This document shows, in pieces, positions 1-6,542 of a DNA stretch of 6,665 bases (the first letter of the stretch is position 1; every line of letters starts with the position of its first letter). Under the pieces are notes generated by a model, which saw nothing but the letters and a program-made list of their open reading frames with translations, did not search any database and had not been told where the DNA came from. The position numbers were made by a program, and so were the translations under genes. This DNA is from an uncultured Longilinea sp. (GTDB taxonomy: Bacteria > Chloroflexota > Anaerolineae > Anaerolineales > Anaerolineaceae): assembly GCA_937863945.1 (NCBI GenBank), contig CALMIB010000215.1, positions 1 to 6,665 on the forward strand, written 5' to 3'.

Positions 1-615
1 GGGGCAACATTCATCGCGCGTGCCATTGCCGCTGCCGCCGCCCACCCGCTGGGGGTGGGCGATGCGCGCTACCGCTATTCCGATCAACCTGGCCTGGTTG
101 ATACGGTTCCCTTCGGCTCTTTTTACGCTGATACGCTCAACCGGGTCGGCCGGTACGCCCCAACGCTCCTGTCGAACGAGGATTACGAGCTCAATACGCG
201 CATCCGCCTGCAGGGCGGCAAGGTGTACTTCGATCCCGCCATCCGCTCCGTCTATTTCGCCCGCCCCACGCTATCCGGCCTGGCAAAGCAGTATTTCCGC
301 TACGGCTACTGGAAACTGCGCATGCTGAAACGCTACCCGGCTACGCTGCGCTGGCGGCAGGCTTTGCCCCCGGTCTTTACGGCTTCTCTGGTCATTTTGA
401 TGATCGCGGCATTATTTTTGCCCCTGGTGCGCTGGTTGCTGCTGTTCGAATTGGGAGTTTATTTCCTGATCCTGGCGGCCGGATCGATCCCGGTGGCTCG
501 CAAAAAACGCGATCGCCGGTTTATAATTGGCGTCCCGTTGGCCATCGCGGTGATGCACGTGGCCTGGGGCACAGGATTCCTTTGGAGCCTGATCAAATCG
601 GCGGTAAAATCATAA
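1..615 (+). CDS. Family 2 glycosyltransferase, ExoA-like, C-terminal part (5' end outside window)
   Basis: The reading frame is open from the first base and ends at TAA 613-615, giving 204 visible residues; the catalytic N-terminus with the nucleotide-sugar binding DxD region is missing. The visible part matches the end of a processive-type GT2 fold: VDTVPFGSF at about residues 33-40, a Glu-Asp pair in SNEDYELNTR (E60-D61) in the position of the GT2 general-base motif, and the basic amphipathic stretch YFRYGYWKLRMLKRYP (98-113) typical of ExoA-like succinoglycan-type transferases. Three hydrophobic segments follow (about 121-142, 143-162, 174-196), so the protein is anchored in the inner membrane with the catalytic domain in the cytoplasm. 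It probably adds a sugar to a lipid-linked glycan; donor and acceptor cannot be read from sequence. It lies three bases upstream of the glycosylphosphotransferase gene, which supports a polysaccharide operon. The GTG at 55 is internal and not a start. Confidence 0.88.
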   Translation, partial: GATFIARAIAAAAAHPLGVGDARYRYSDQPGLVDTVPFGSFYADTLNRVGRYAPTLLSNEDYELNTRIRLQGGKVYFDPAIRSVYFARPTLSGLAKQYFRYGYWKLRMLKRYPATLRWRQALPPVFTASLVILMIAALFLPLVRWLLLFELGVYFLILAAGSIPVARKKRDRRFIIGVPLAIAVMHVAWGTGFLWSLIKSAVKS

Positions 616-618
616 AAC

Positions 619-2040
619 ATGGTTCAAAAGCAATCCTCTCAAAAATCCCTCTGGCGCATGCGCGCCGGTGAACGGCGCATGCTGCTGCTTATTGGCGATG
701 GGCTGGTAACGATCATCGCGCTGGTGATTGCATTGTATTTTTGGGCACAGGGGGATGCCTGGCTGAATTTTTCCTGGGAATTCCTGGATCAGCGCGTTCC
801 CACCTGGTTTATCCTGCTTCCGATCGTATGGATTATCCTGTTGATCGAGCTTTATGACGTGCGCCGCGCCAACAATCGCAGCGACACCCTGCGGGGAATC
901 GCGCTTGCGGCCGGAATTGGCATGATCGCGTACCTGCTGTTTTTCTTTGTTGCCGAAGATCCGCTTCCGCGCCGCGGCGTGGCCGGTTTTGTGCTGGCAG
1001 CTTTCGTATTGGAACTCGGCTGGCGCATGTTGTACATCCGCATCTTCACCGCGCCGCAATTTATGCGCCGGGTACTCATCGTGGGCGCAGGCCGGGCTGG
1101 CAGCACCCTGTTGCAGCACTTGCGCCAGATTTACCCGGCGCCTTTTCATGTGGTTGGTTTCATTGACGATGATCCCTCCAAAATTGGCCAGGAAGTGGAG
1201 GGCGTCAAAGTGATGGGCGGCGGCAGCGATCTGCTCACGATCATTGAACGCGAATATATCTCTGATTTGATTTTTGCCATAACCGGCGAAATGAATTCAG
1301 TCACGTTTCACGCCCTGTTAAAAGCCCGTGAACAGGGCATTGAGGTCTCCACTTTCAGCAGCGTGTATGAAGAGCTACTGGGACGCGTGCCAATCTCTCT
1401 GCTGCAATCCGATTGGATCCTGCGGTCCTTTGTCGACCAGGCGCACGCCAATGCTTTTTATGACCTGGCGAAAAGACTGCTGGACCTTTTGGGTGGATTG
1501 GTGGGTTGCCTGGGCATGCTGATCGTGTTGCCATTTGTTGCCCTGGCCACGCTGCTCGACAGCGGATTCCCGCTCTTCTACTCCCAGGAACGCCTGGGGT
1601 TGTACGGAAAACCGTATAAGATTTACAAATTCCGCACCATGGTTCGGGATGCCGAAAAAGACGGCCGCGCCCGGCCTGCCTCAGAAAACGACGAGCGTGT
1701 AACCGGGGTCGGGCGGTTCTTGCGGCGCAGCCACCTGGACGAGTTGCCGCAATTCTTTAATGTGCTGGTTGGCGACATGAGCCTGGTTGGTCCCCGGGCA
1801 GAGCGGCCGCAACTGATTGAGAAATTTCAAGACAAGATTCCGTTTTACCGCGCGCGCCTGTTTGTCAAACCCGGCCTCACCGGCTGGGCGCAGATCAATT
1901 TTGGATATGCCTGGAATATCGATACCAATACGATTAAGCAGGAATATGATCTTTACTATATTAAGCACCGCAACCTGGTGTTGGATGTGATTATCCTGGT
2001 GCGCACGGTCAGTACGGTTTTCGGGCTAAAAGGGCGGTAA
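619..2040 (+). CDS. Polyprenyl-phosphate glycosylphosphotransferase (initiating sugar transferase, WcaJ/EpsB-like)
   Basis: A 473-residue integral membrane protein expected to move a sugar 1-phosphate from an NDP-sugar to undecaprenyl phosphate, the first step of exopolysaccharide or glycan assembly. Four hydrophobic helices lie near residues 22-44, 62-78, 93-112 and 120-142. A Rossmann-like domain follows, with VLIVGAGRAG (152-161) and FIDDD (181-185). The C-terminal bacterial sugar transferase domain (about 275-473) has a membrane segment (about 286-312), QERLG (323-327), KFRTM (337-341), HLDELPQ (372-378) with the Asp-Glu dyad D374-E375 catalytic in PglC-type enzymes, GDMSLVGPRAE (385-395) and VKPGLTGWAQI (416-426). 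All key motifs are intact and the length suits the long, multi-helix members. ATG 619 is chosen because it gives the full N-terminus; no good Shine-Dalgarno precedes it, so translation may be coupled to the upstream stop three bases away. ATG 658 is an alternative start. The sugar specificity is unknown. Confidence 0.94.
   Translation: MVQKQSSQKSLWRMRAGERRMLLLIGDGLVTIIALVIALYFWAQGDAWLNFSWEFLDQRVPTWFILLPIVWIILLIELYDVRRANNRSDTLRGIALAAGIGMIAYLLFFFVAEDPLPRRGVAGFVLAAFVLELGWRMLYIRIFTAPQFMRRVLIVGAGRAGSTLLQHLRQIYPAPFHVVGFIDDDPSKIGQEVEGVKVMGGGSDLLTIIEREYISDLIFAITGEMNSVTFHALLKAREQGIEVSTFSSVYEELLGRVPISLLQSDWILRSFVDQAHANAFYDLAKRLLDLLGGLVGCLGMLIVLPFVALATLLDSGFPLFYSQERLGLYGKPYKIYKFRTMVRDAEKDGRARPASENDERVTGVGRFLRRSHLDELPQFFNVLVGDMSLVGPRAERPQLIEKFQDKIPFYRARLFVKPGLTGWAQINFGYAWNIDTNTIKQEYDLYYIKHRNLVLDVIILVRTVSTVFGLKGR
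2029..2037 (+). promoter_or_regulatory. Ribosome binding site supporting a TTG start at 2044
   Basis: The purine-rich stretch AAAGGGCGG lies inside the last codons of the upstream gene and ends six bases before the TTG at 2044. It is a reasonable though imperfect Shine-Dalgarno. It favours the TTG over the first in-frame ATG at 2116, which would cut the protein inside its first membrane helix. Confidence 0.5.
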
Positions 2041-2043
2041 GGG

Positions 2044-3927
2044 TTGAAGACAAAACCCAATATTCGCAATCGCTATATCCTCCTGGGAGACCTGCTGCTG
2101 ATCGTCGCTGCGGCTATGGGCAGTTACGCCTTGCGCCTGGAGCTGGGCCCGGCGTTTTTGACGTATTTGCCGACGGTGTACTGGTTGATCGGCGTTTCAC
2201 TGATCGTCAAGCCGCTGTTCTTTGCTTATTTTGGTCTGTACCGGCGCATGTGGTCCTATGCCAGCGTGCGCGAGATGACGCTCATTGTGCTGGCCGTGAC
2301 CACCGCCAGCCTGGTTGTTTCAGTGGTGATGATCAGCCTGCACAGCCTGGGCGTGTTTGCCGGGCTTTCCCGTTCTGCACTGGCGATTGACTGGCTGTTG
2401 ACGATCATCCTTTGCGGCGGGTTGCGCTTTACCATGCGCATCCTGGCGGAAAATGCTTCGCAAAGTACCGCGAAATCGAAAACACGGCGGGCGTTGATTG
2501 TAGGAGCGGGCGATGCAGGCGCCCTGGTGGCGCGCGAACTTCAGAAAAACTCGCAGGTGAATTTACTGGCGGTGGGTTTCGTGGATGATAATCCGACCAA
2601 ACAGCACCAGCAAATTTATGGCATTCCTGTGGTTGGAAAGCTGACAGAGATGGCGCGCCTGCTGGATAACCATCGCATCGACGAAGTCATCATTGCCATT
2701 CCCAGCGCTCCCGGCAGCGTGATTCGCACGGTGGCGGATGTTTGCCGCCTGAAGGGTATCCCTTTCCGGACGATGCCCGGAATCTATGAATTGTTGGGCG
2801 GTAAGGTCAGCGTCAGCCGGCTGCGCGATGTGGACATCACCGACCTGCTGCGGCGGGAACCGGCACGCATCCGCGATGAAGAAATCGGCGAAGCCCTGAA
2901 CGGCCGGGTTGTGCTGGTAACCGGCGCGGGCGGCTCGATTGGCCGGGAGCTTTGCCGCCAGATTGCACGCTGGGGGCCGGCGGAGTTGTTAATGTTGGGA
3001 CACGGTGAAAACAGCATCTTTGAAGCGCTGCTGGATTTGCAGGAGAGCTTCCCTAGCCTGCCGGCGCGCCCTCTGATTTGCGATGTGCGCGATCGTGATC
3101 GCCTGGAAAACGTGATGATGCGCTACCGGCCGCAGGTGGTTTTCCACGCGGCGGCGCACAAGCACGTGCCGATGATGGAGAAAAACGTCGAAGAGGCGAT
3201 CACTAACAACATCCTGGGCACGCGTAATCTGGTGGATTTGTCGCTGGCGCACGGCGTGGAACGGCTGGTGATGATTTCCACCGACAAAGCCATCCGGCCG
3301 GTCAACGTGATGGGCGCCACCAAACGCATCGGTGAGATGATCGTCCTGGATGCGGCGGCGCGCTCCGGGCGGGCCTATTCGGTGGTTCGTTTTGGCAATG
3401 TGCTGGGCAGCCGCGGCAGCGTCGTGCCGATTTTTAAGCGGCAAATTGCGCGGGGCGGGCCCATTACCATCACCCATCCGGATATGCGCCGTTATTTTAT
3501 GACCATTCCAGAGGCTGTGTACCTGGTGTTGCAATCCGCCACCCTGAGCCGTGGCGGCGAAACGTACGTCCTCAATATGGGGCAGCAGGTGCGCATTCTC
3601 GACCTGGCAGAAGATCTCATCCGCCTGTCTGGGTTGGTGCCCGGTAAGGATATTGAGATTGTATTCACCGGAGTGCGGCCGGGCGAAAAGTTGAGCGAGG
3701 ATTTATGGGACGAAGGTTGCTCTTTCAAAGCCACGCCGCATCCGGATATTTACCACCTGGAAGTGCAGGATGAATTGCACGGTGAGGAATTGCGCCGCGC
3801 AGTGAATGAGCTCGGCCGCCTGGCGCAAGAAGGCGACGCCACTTCGATCATCCGCCTGTTGGATGAGCTGATTCCTGGATCGGAAGTGCGCTGCACGCCG
3901 CCTCCAGATTTGACCGCGATTGACTGA
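2044..3927 (+). CDS. Membrane NDP-sugar 4,6-dehydratase (WbpM/PglF/CapD family)
   Basis: A 627-residue protein expected to be an NAD(P)-dependent C6-dehydrating, C4-oxidising enzyme on a UDP-HexNAc, making a 4-keto-6-deoxy sugar for surface glycans. Four hydrophobic helices (about 11-31, 43-63, 77-99, 110-130) are followed by a first Rossmann domain (LIVGAGDAG, 151-159; GFVDDNP, 178-184) and the catalytic short-chain dehydrogenase-like domain with TGAGGSIG (293-300). The active-site stretch STDKAIRP (412-419) supplies T413, D414 and K415. The usual Tyr of YxxxK is replaced by Met in MGATK (M423, K427), the same replacement known from WbpM and PglF, so the variant points to the long membrane dehydratases rather than to epimerases. 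VRFGNVLGSRGSVVP (448-462) and GVRPGEKLSEDLW (543-555) are also family hallmarks. Length fits (PglF and WbpM are roughly 590-665). The TTG start keeps the conserved RNRYILLGDLLL N-terminus. It overlaps the next gene by one base (TGATG). The exact substrate and final sugar are inferred only. Confidence 0.92.
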   Translation: MKTKPNIRNRYILLGDLLLIVAAAMGSYALRLELGPAFLTYLPTVYWLIGVSLIVKPLFFAYFGLYRRMWSYASVREMTLIVLAVTTASLVVSVVMISLHSLGVFAGLSRSALAIDWLLTIILCGGLRFTMRILAENASQSTAKSKTRRALIVGAGDAGALVARELQKNSQVNLLAVGFVDDNPTKQHQQIYGIPVVGKLTEMARLLDNHRIDEVIIAIPSAPGSVIRTVADVCRLKGIPFRTMPGIYELLGGKVSVSRLRDVDITDLLRREPARIRDEEIGEALNGRVVLVTGAGGSIGRELCRQIARWGPAELLMLGHGENSIFEALLDLQESFPSLPARPLICDVRDRDRLENVMMRYRPQVVFHAAAHKHVPMMEKNVEEAITNNILGTRNLVDLSLAHGVERLVMISTDKAIRPVNVMGATKRIGEMIVLDAAARSGRAYSVVRFGNVLGSRGSVVPIFKRQIARGGPITITHPDMRRYFMTIPEAVYLVLQSATLSRGGETYVLNMGQQVRILDLAEDLIRLSGLVPGKDIEIVFTGVRPGEKLSEDLWDEGCSFKATPHPDIYHLEVQDELHGEELRRAVNELGRLAQEGDATSIIRLLDELIPGSEVRCTPPPDLTAID

Positions 3928-4913
3928 TGCCCACGCTGACCCGCACCGAATGGGATTCGTTTCTGGCCGGCAACCCAAAAGCCCACCTGCTGCAATCGGG
4001 TGAGTGGGGAGACCTTAAGGGCGATTTTGATTGGACCCCTGAGCGCATCCGGGTTGGTGAAAGCGGCGCGCAAATCCTCTTCCGGCGGCTGCCGCTGGGG
4101 TTGACCATCGCTTACATCCCCAAGGGACCGGTCGGCGAGGATTGGTCGGCATTGTGGCCGGAAGTGGATGCGCTGTGCCGGCGCCGGAGGGCCATTTTGC
4201 TCAAAGTCGAACCGGACGCGTGGGAGGATGAGGATGCGGACCTTGCCGTGAAAATGAGCGGCTTTATTCCTTCCTCCGCGATTCAACCGCGCCGGACGGT
4301 GCTGATCGATCTTTCGGGCAGCGAGGAGGACTGGCTGGCCTGCATGAAGCCAAAAACGCGCTACAACATCCGGTTGGCGCAAAAAAAGGAAGTTGTCATT
4401 CGCGAAAGCAATGATCTGGATGCCTTCCAACAGTTAATGATGGCCACCGGAAGTCGTGACGGCTTTGGCGTGCATACGCTGGCCTATTACCGGCGGGTTT
4501 ACGACCTGTTTACTGCAACCGGTAAAGCTGTGCTGTTGCAGGCTGAATATCAGGGCCGACCGCTGGCAGCCATTATGGCATTTGCCGCCGGGGAGCGCGC
4601 CTGGTATCTTTACGGCGCAAGCTCGGATGAAGAGCGCAATCGCATGCCGACTGATCTGTTGCAATGGGAAGCCATGCGTTGGGCGGCTGCCCGCGGCTGC
4701 AAAACTTATGACCTGTGGGGCGTCCCCGATGAGGACGAGCAAACGCTGGAAAGCCAGTTCGAGCAACGTTCGGATGGGTTGTGGGGCGTTTACCGCTTCA
4801 AACGGGGCTTCGGCGGACGCTTGATGCGGTCGGTGCGCGCCTGGGATCGGGTTTACCAACCGCTTCTCTACCAGGTGTATTTGCGCGCCGTCAAGCGCAG
4901 CCGGGAGGGTTGA
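3927..4913 (+). CDS. FemAB/FemX-like aminoacyltransferase, copy 1
   Basis: A 328-residue soluble protein of the FemAB family (two GNAT-like domains), whose known members transfer amino acids from aminoacyl-tRNA to the peptide side chain of peptidoglycan precursors. Visible marks are HLLQSGEWGDLKG (20-32), AYIPKGPVG (62-70), a linker into EEDWLACMKPKTRYNIRLAQKK (133-154), SRDGFG (176-181), AWYLYGASS (225-233), LLQWEAMRWA (244-253), KTYDLWGVP (259-267) and GLWGVYRFKRGFGG (284-297). The Phe-Lys pair in the last motif (F291-K292) resembles the pair implicated in catalysis in Weissella FemX; that correspondence is from memory and needs an alignment. At 328 residues it lacks the coiled-coil arm of staphylococcal FemA and resembles the shorter FemX. 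ATG 3927 overlaps the previous stop, so translation is probably coupled; no clear ribosome binding site is visible. The acceptor could be lipid II or a glycan made by the upstream enzymes. Family call is firm, substrate is not. Confidence 0.88.
   Translation: MPTLTRTEWDSFLAGNPKAHLLQSGEWGDLKGDFDWTPERIRVGESGAQILFRRLPLGLTIAYIPKGPVGEDWSALWPEVDALCRRRRAILLKVEPDAWEDEDADLAVKMSGFIPSSAIQPRRTVLIDLSGSEEDWLACMKPKTRYNIRLAQKKEVVIRESNDLDAFQQLMMATGSRDGFGVHTLAYYRRVYDLFTATGKAVLLQAEYQGRPLAAIMAFAAGERAWYLYGASSDEERNRMPTDLLQWEAMRWAAARGCKTYDLWGVPDEDEQTLESQFEQRSDGLWGVYRFKRGFGGRLMRSVRAWDRVYQPLLYQVYLRAVKRSREG
4903..4909 (+). promoter_or_regulatory. Strong Shine-Dalgarno for the NUDIX gene
   Basis: GGGAGGG, located in the last codons of the first FemAB gene, ends eight bases before the GTG at 4918. 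It is the best Shine-Dalgarno-like match I noticed in the window and decides the GTG as start, which also retains the first zinc-ribbon cysteine pair. Confidence 0.65.
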
Positions 4914-4917
4914 GCCT

Positions 4918-5601
4918 GTGGCCCATTTCTGCCTGCAATGCGGAGCCGAGCTGAAGGTGATTTGGGATGAACGCGCCCGCGAAGCCTGCCCGCGCTGCGG
5001 CTGGATATTCTATCCGCAGCAAAAGCTGAGCGCCGCGGGGCTGATTGAGCAAAACGGCAGCCTGCTTCTGGTCCGGCGCGCAATAGCACCCTGGAAGGAT
5101 TGCTGGTACCTACCGGCAGGCTACGTGGAAGTGGATGAAGATCCTATGGATGCGGCCCGGCGCGAGGTGCTGGAAGAAACCGGCCTGCGGGTGCGAGTCG
5201 GCCGCCTGTTGCAGGGATATTTTATTGACGATGACCCGCGCGGAAACGGATTTTTGCTGGTATATGCCTGCCGCATCGAGGATGGATCGCTTGAAATCAA
5301 GCCGGAGATCAATCAGGCCGGCTTTTTCCCGCCAGGCGGATTGCCGCGACCGTTGGCCGGCGCCGGCCACGACCGCGCCCTCCTGGCGTGGCGGACCGGT
5401 TCCTTCCCCCCGCCGGGATTGGCACGGACATGGTGCGCGAATCCTGGCTGCCGGACGAATGGAATCGGTCAATCGCGCATCTGCCGAATGCGCATTTATT
5501 GCAAACCTGGGAGTGGGGGCAGATCAAGGCGCAGGTTGGTTGGAAAGCCGAACCGCGCGTGTGGCGGGATGCCGCCGGGCGGGTATGCGCAGCCGCGCTG
5601 A
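4918..5601 (+). CDS. Zinc-ribbon NUDIX hydrolase with an anomalous C-terminal tail
   Basis: The first ~159 codons encode a clear NUDIX pyrophosphohydrolase, which cleaves nucleoside diphosphates linked to another group. An N-terminal zinc ribbon has paired cysteines C5-x2-C8 and C24-x2-C27. The NUDIX box G-x5-E-x7-REVLEETGL spans residues 68-90 and keeps the metal-binding REVLEE core (82-87). The NADH pyrophosphatase SQPWPFP signature after the box is not present, so a NudC role is not supported; the substrate is unknown. The conserved part ends around EINQAGFFPPGGLP...HDRALLAWR (about residue 159, base 5394). After that the frame continues 67 residues, rich in Arg, Gly, Pro and Cys and unlike a NUDIX end, to TGA 5599-5601, overlapping the second FemAB gene by 172 bases in another frame. 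I regard that tail as spurious, or as the result of a frame change near the C run at 5406-5411. The true end is uncertain. GTG 4918 with a good ribosome binding site is a secure start. Confidence 0.85.
   Translation: MAHFCLQCGAELKVIWDERAREACPRCGWIFYPQQKLSAAGLIEQNGSLLLVRRAIAPWKDCWYLPAGYVEVDEDPMDAARREVLEETGLRVRVGRLLQGYFIDDDPRGNGFLLVYACRIEDGSLEIKPEINQAGFFPPGGLPRPLAGAGHDRALLAWRTGSFPPPGLARTWCANPGCRTNGIGQSRICRMRIYCKPGSGGRSRRRLVGKPNRACGGMPPGGYAQPR
5406..5411 (+). other. Run of six C at the NUDIX/FemAB-2 frame conflict
   Basis: Six consecutive C lie 12 bases after the last conserved NUDIX codon and 18 bases before the FemAB-2 ATG. Read in the NUDIX frame, 5406-5412 is C CCC CCG, which fits the X-XXY-YYZ layout of a -1 slippery heptamer. 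One added C, or a -1 slip, would join the NUDIX frame to the FemAB-2 frame. It is equally a classic place for a sequencing indel. Confidence 0.4.
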
Positions 5602-6542
5602 TCCTGCAGCGTGAACTGCGCCTGGGCGGTTTTTCAGCGCGCCTGAATGTGCTGTATATCCCGCGCGGACCGTTGATGGATTGGAACGATGCAGCGCTGC
5701 GAAGGCGCGTGCTGGATGATCTGGAGGATTTTGCCAGGTCGAAACACGCCCTGTTCCTGAAAATGGATCCGGAGGTTGTGCTGGGGTGGAATGAGCCCGG
5801 TTCAACGGAGGATGAAGTGGATGCGACCGGCACGGCGGTGCAACGCGAGCTGGCCGAACGCGGCTGGCGCTTTTCGAGCGACCAGGTCCAATTTCGCAAC
5901 ACGGTGATGCTCGATTTGAACGGAAGCGAAGAGGATTGGCTGGCGCGCATGAAGCAAAAGACGCGCTACAACCTGCGCCTGGCACAGCGCAAGGGCGTTA
6001 CGGTGCGGCGGGGCGGTAAAGCCGATTACGACGATCTTTACCGCATGTACGCTGAAACTTCGGTGCGGGATGGGTTTGTCATCCGGCCGCAATCTTATTA
6101 TGAAACCGTTTGGAATCACTATGTGGATCTCGATATGGCCTGCCCGTTAATTGCCGAGGTGGAGGGCGAAACGGTGGCCGGGGTGTTTATCTTCTGGTTC
6201 GCCGGGCGCGCCTGGTACATCTACGGCATGTCGCGCAGCCAGCATCGCGAAAAAATGCCCAATTACCTGCTGCAGTGGGAAGCCATGCGATTGGCGAAGG
6301 AAAAGGGCTGCCGGCTGTATGATTTGTGGGGCGCGCCGGAAACATTCGATGAAACCGATTCGATGTGGGGCGTTTACCGCTTTAAAGAGGGCCTGGGCGG
6401 GAAGGTGTTGCGCACGCTGGGTGCCTGGGATTATCCTGCGCGCCGCAACGGGTACACCCTCTATACCCGCCTGCTGCCGAAACTGCTGGACTGGATGCGC
6501 CGACGCGGTCAAAAACGCACGCGCCGGGAAGTGGGACTATGA
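5430..6542 (+). CDS. FemAB/FemX-like aminoacyltransferase, copy 2
   Basis: A 370-residue protein from ATG 5430, in the same family as the gene at 3927. Shared blocks occur in the same order: NAHLLQTWEWGQIK (20-33), LYIPRGPL (75-82), EEDWLARMKQKTRYNLRLAQRK (167-188), SVRDGF (211-216), AWYIYGMSR (261-269), LLQWEAMRLA (280-289), RLYDLWGAP (295-303) and MWGVYRFKEGLGG (312-324). It carries extra residues between the first half and the EEDW block (around 113-150, including NEPGSTEDEVDATGT) and a longer basic C-terminus (RRRGQKRTRREVGL). ATG 5430 is preferred over GTG 5388 because its N-terminus lines up with copy 1 and because 5388-5429 overlaps the end of the NUDIX gene. There is no strong ribosome binding site, so translation may depend on the NUDIX gene. 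Its stop overlaps the next ATG (ATGA). It presumably transfers an amino acid, possibly a different one or to a different position than copy 1; this is inference. Confidence 0.88.
   Translation: MVRESWLPDEWNRSIAHLPNAHLLQTWEWGQIKAQVGWKAEPRVWRDAAGRVCAAALILQRELRLGGFSARLNVLYIPRGPLMDWNDAALRRRVLDDLEDFARSKHALFLKMDPEVVLGWNEPGSTEDEVDATGTAVQRELAERGWRFSSDQVQFRNTVMLDLNGSEEDWLARMKQKTRYNLRLAQRKGVTVRRGGKADYDDLYRMYAETSVRDGFVIRPQSYYETVWNHYVDLDMACPLIAEVEGETVAGVFIFWFAGRAWYIYGMSRSQHREKMPNYLLQWEAMRLAKEKGCRLYDLWGAPETFDETDSMWGVYRFKEGLGGKVLRTLGAWDYPARRNGYTLYTRLLPKLLDWMRRRGQKRTRREVGL
6526..6535 (+). promoter_or_regulatory. Ribosome binding site for the PLP-enzyme gene
   Basis: The purine-rich GGGAAGTGGG within the last codons of FemAB copy 2 ends three bases before ATG 6539; its 5' half GGGAA lies at a usable distance (eight bases). 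It supports the start that overlaps the preceding stop by four bases. Confidence 0.4.

Noticed and set aside
610..1149. Minus-strand open frame of 179 codons opposite the glycosylphosphotransferase gene
   Set aside because: It lies fully inside a convincing gene on the other strand, shows no recognisable motif, and its composition (His, Gln, Arg, Ala rich) is that of antisense to a GC-rich gene.
1324..1338. Small inverted repeat GCCC...GGGC as a possible hairpin or terminator
   Set aside because: A four-base-pair stem in the middle of a coding region with no T run; expected by chance in GC-rich DNA.
2116..2118. First in-frame ATG of the dehydratase gene as its start
   Set aside because: It would begin inside the first membrane helix and drop the conserved RNRYILLGDLL segment; the TTG at 2044 has a fair ribosome binding site and the same 3-nt spacing as the preceding junction.
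2989..3534. Minus-strand open frame of 181 codons opposite the dehydratase catalytic domain
   Set aside because: It is antisense to invariant active-site motifs of a real gene, and its His/Arg/Gln-rich translation has no family resemblance.
3750..4430. Minus-strand open frame of 226 codons across the dehydratase/FemAB-1 junction
   Set aside because: It spans two genes whose start and stop overlap on the + strand, has no motif, and no ribosome binding site was evident.
4456..4824. Plus-strand frame of 122 codons inside FemAB copy 1
   Set aside because: It is an out-of-frame shadow; the FemAB motifs continue unbroken through this region in the main frame.
5388..5390. GTG 5388 as start of FemAB copy 2
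   Set aside because: It would add 14 residues not matching copy 1 and overlap the NUDIX end; ATG 5430 gives an N-terminus that aligns with the paralogue. It would matter again only if the two genes are fused.
5135..5614. Plus-strand frame of 159 codons overlapping the NUDIX end and FemAB-2 start, considered as the true NUDIX tail after a +1 shift
   Set aside because: Its sequence after 5400 does not look like a NUDIX C-terminus either, and it also runs into FemAB-2 without a nearby stop, so it does not resolve the conflict.
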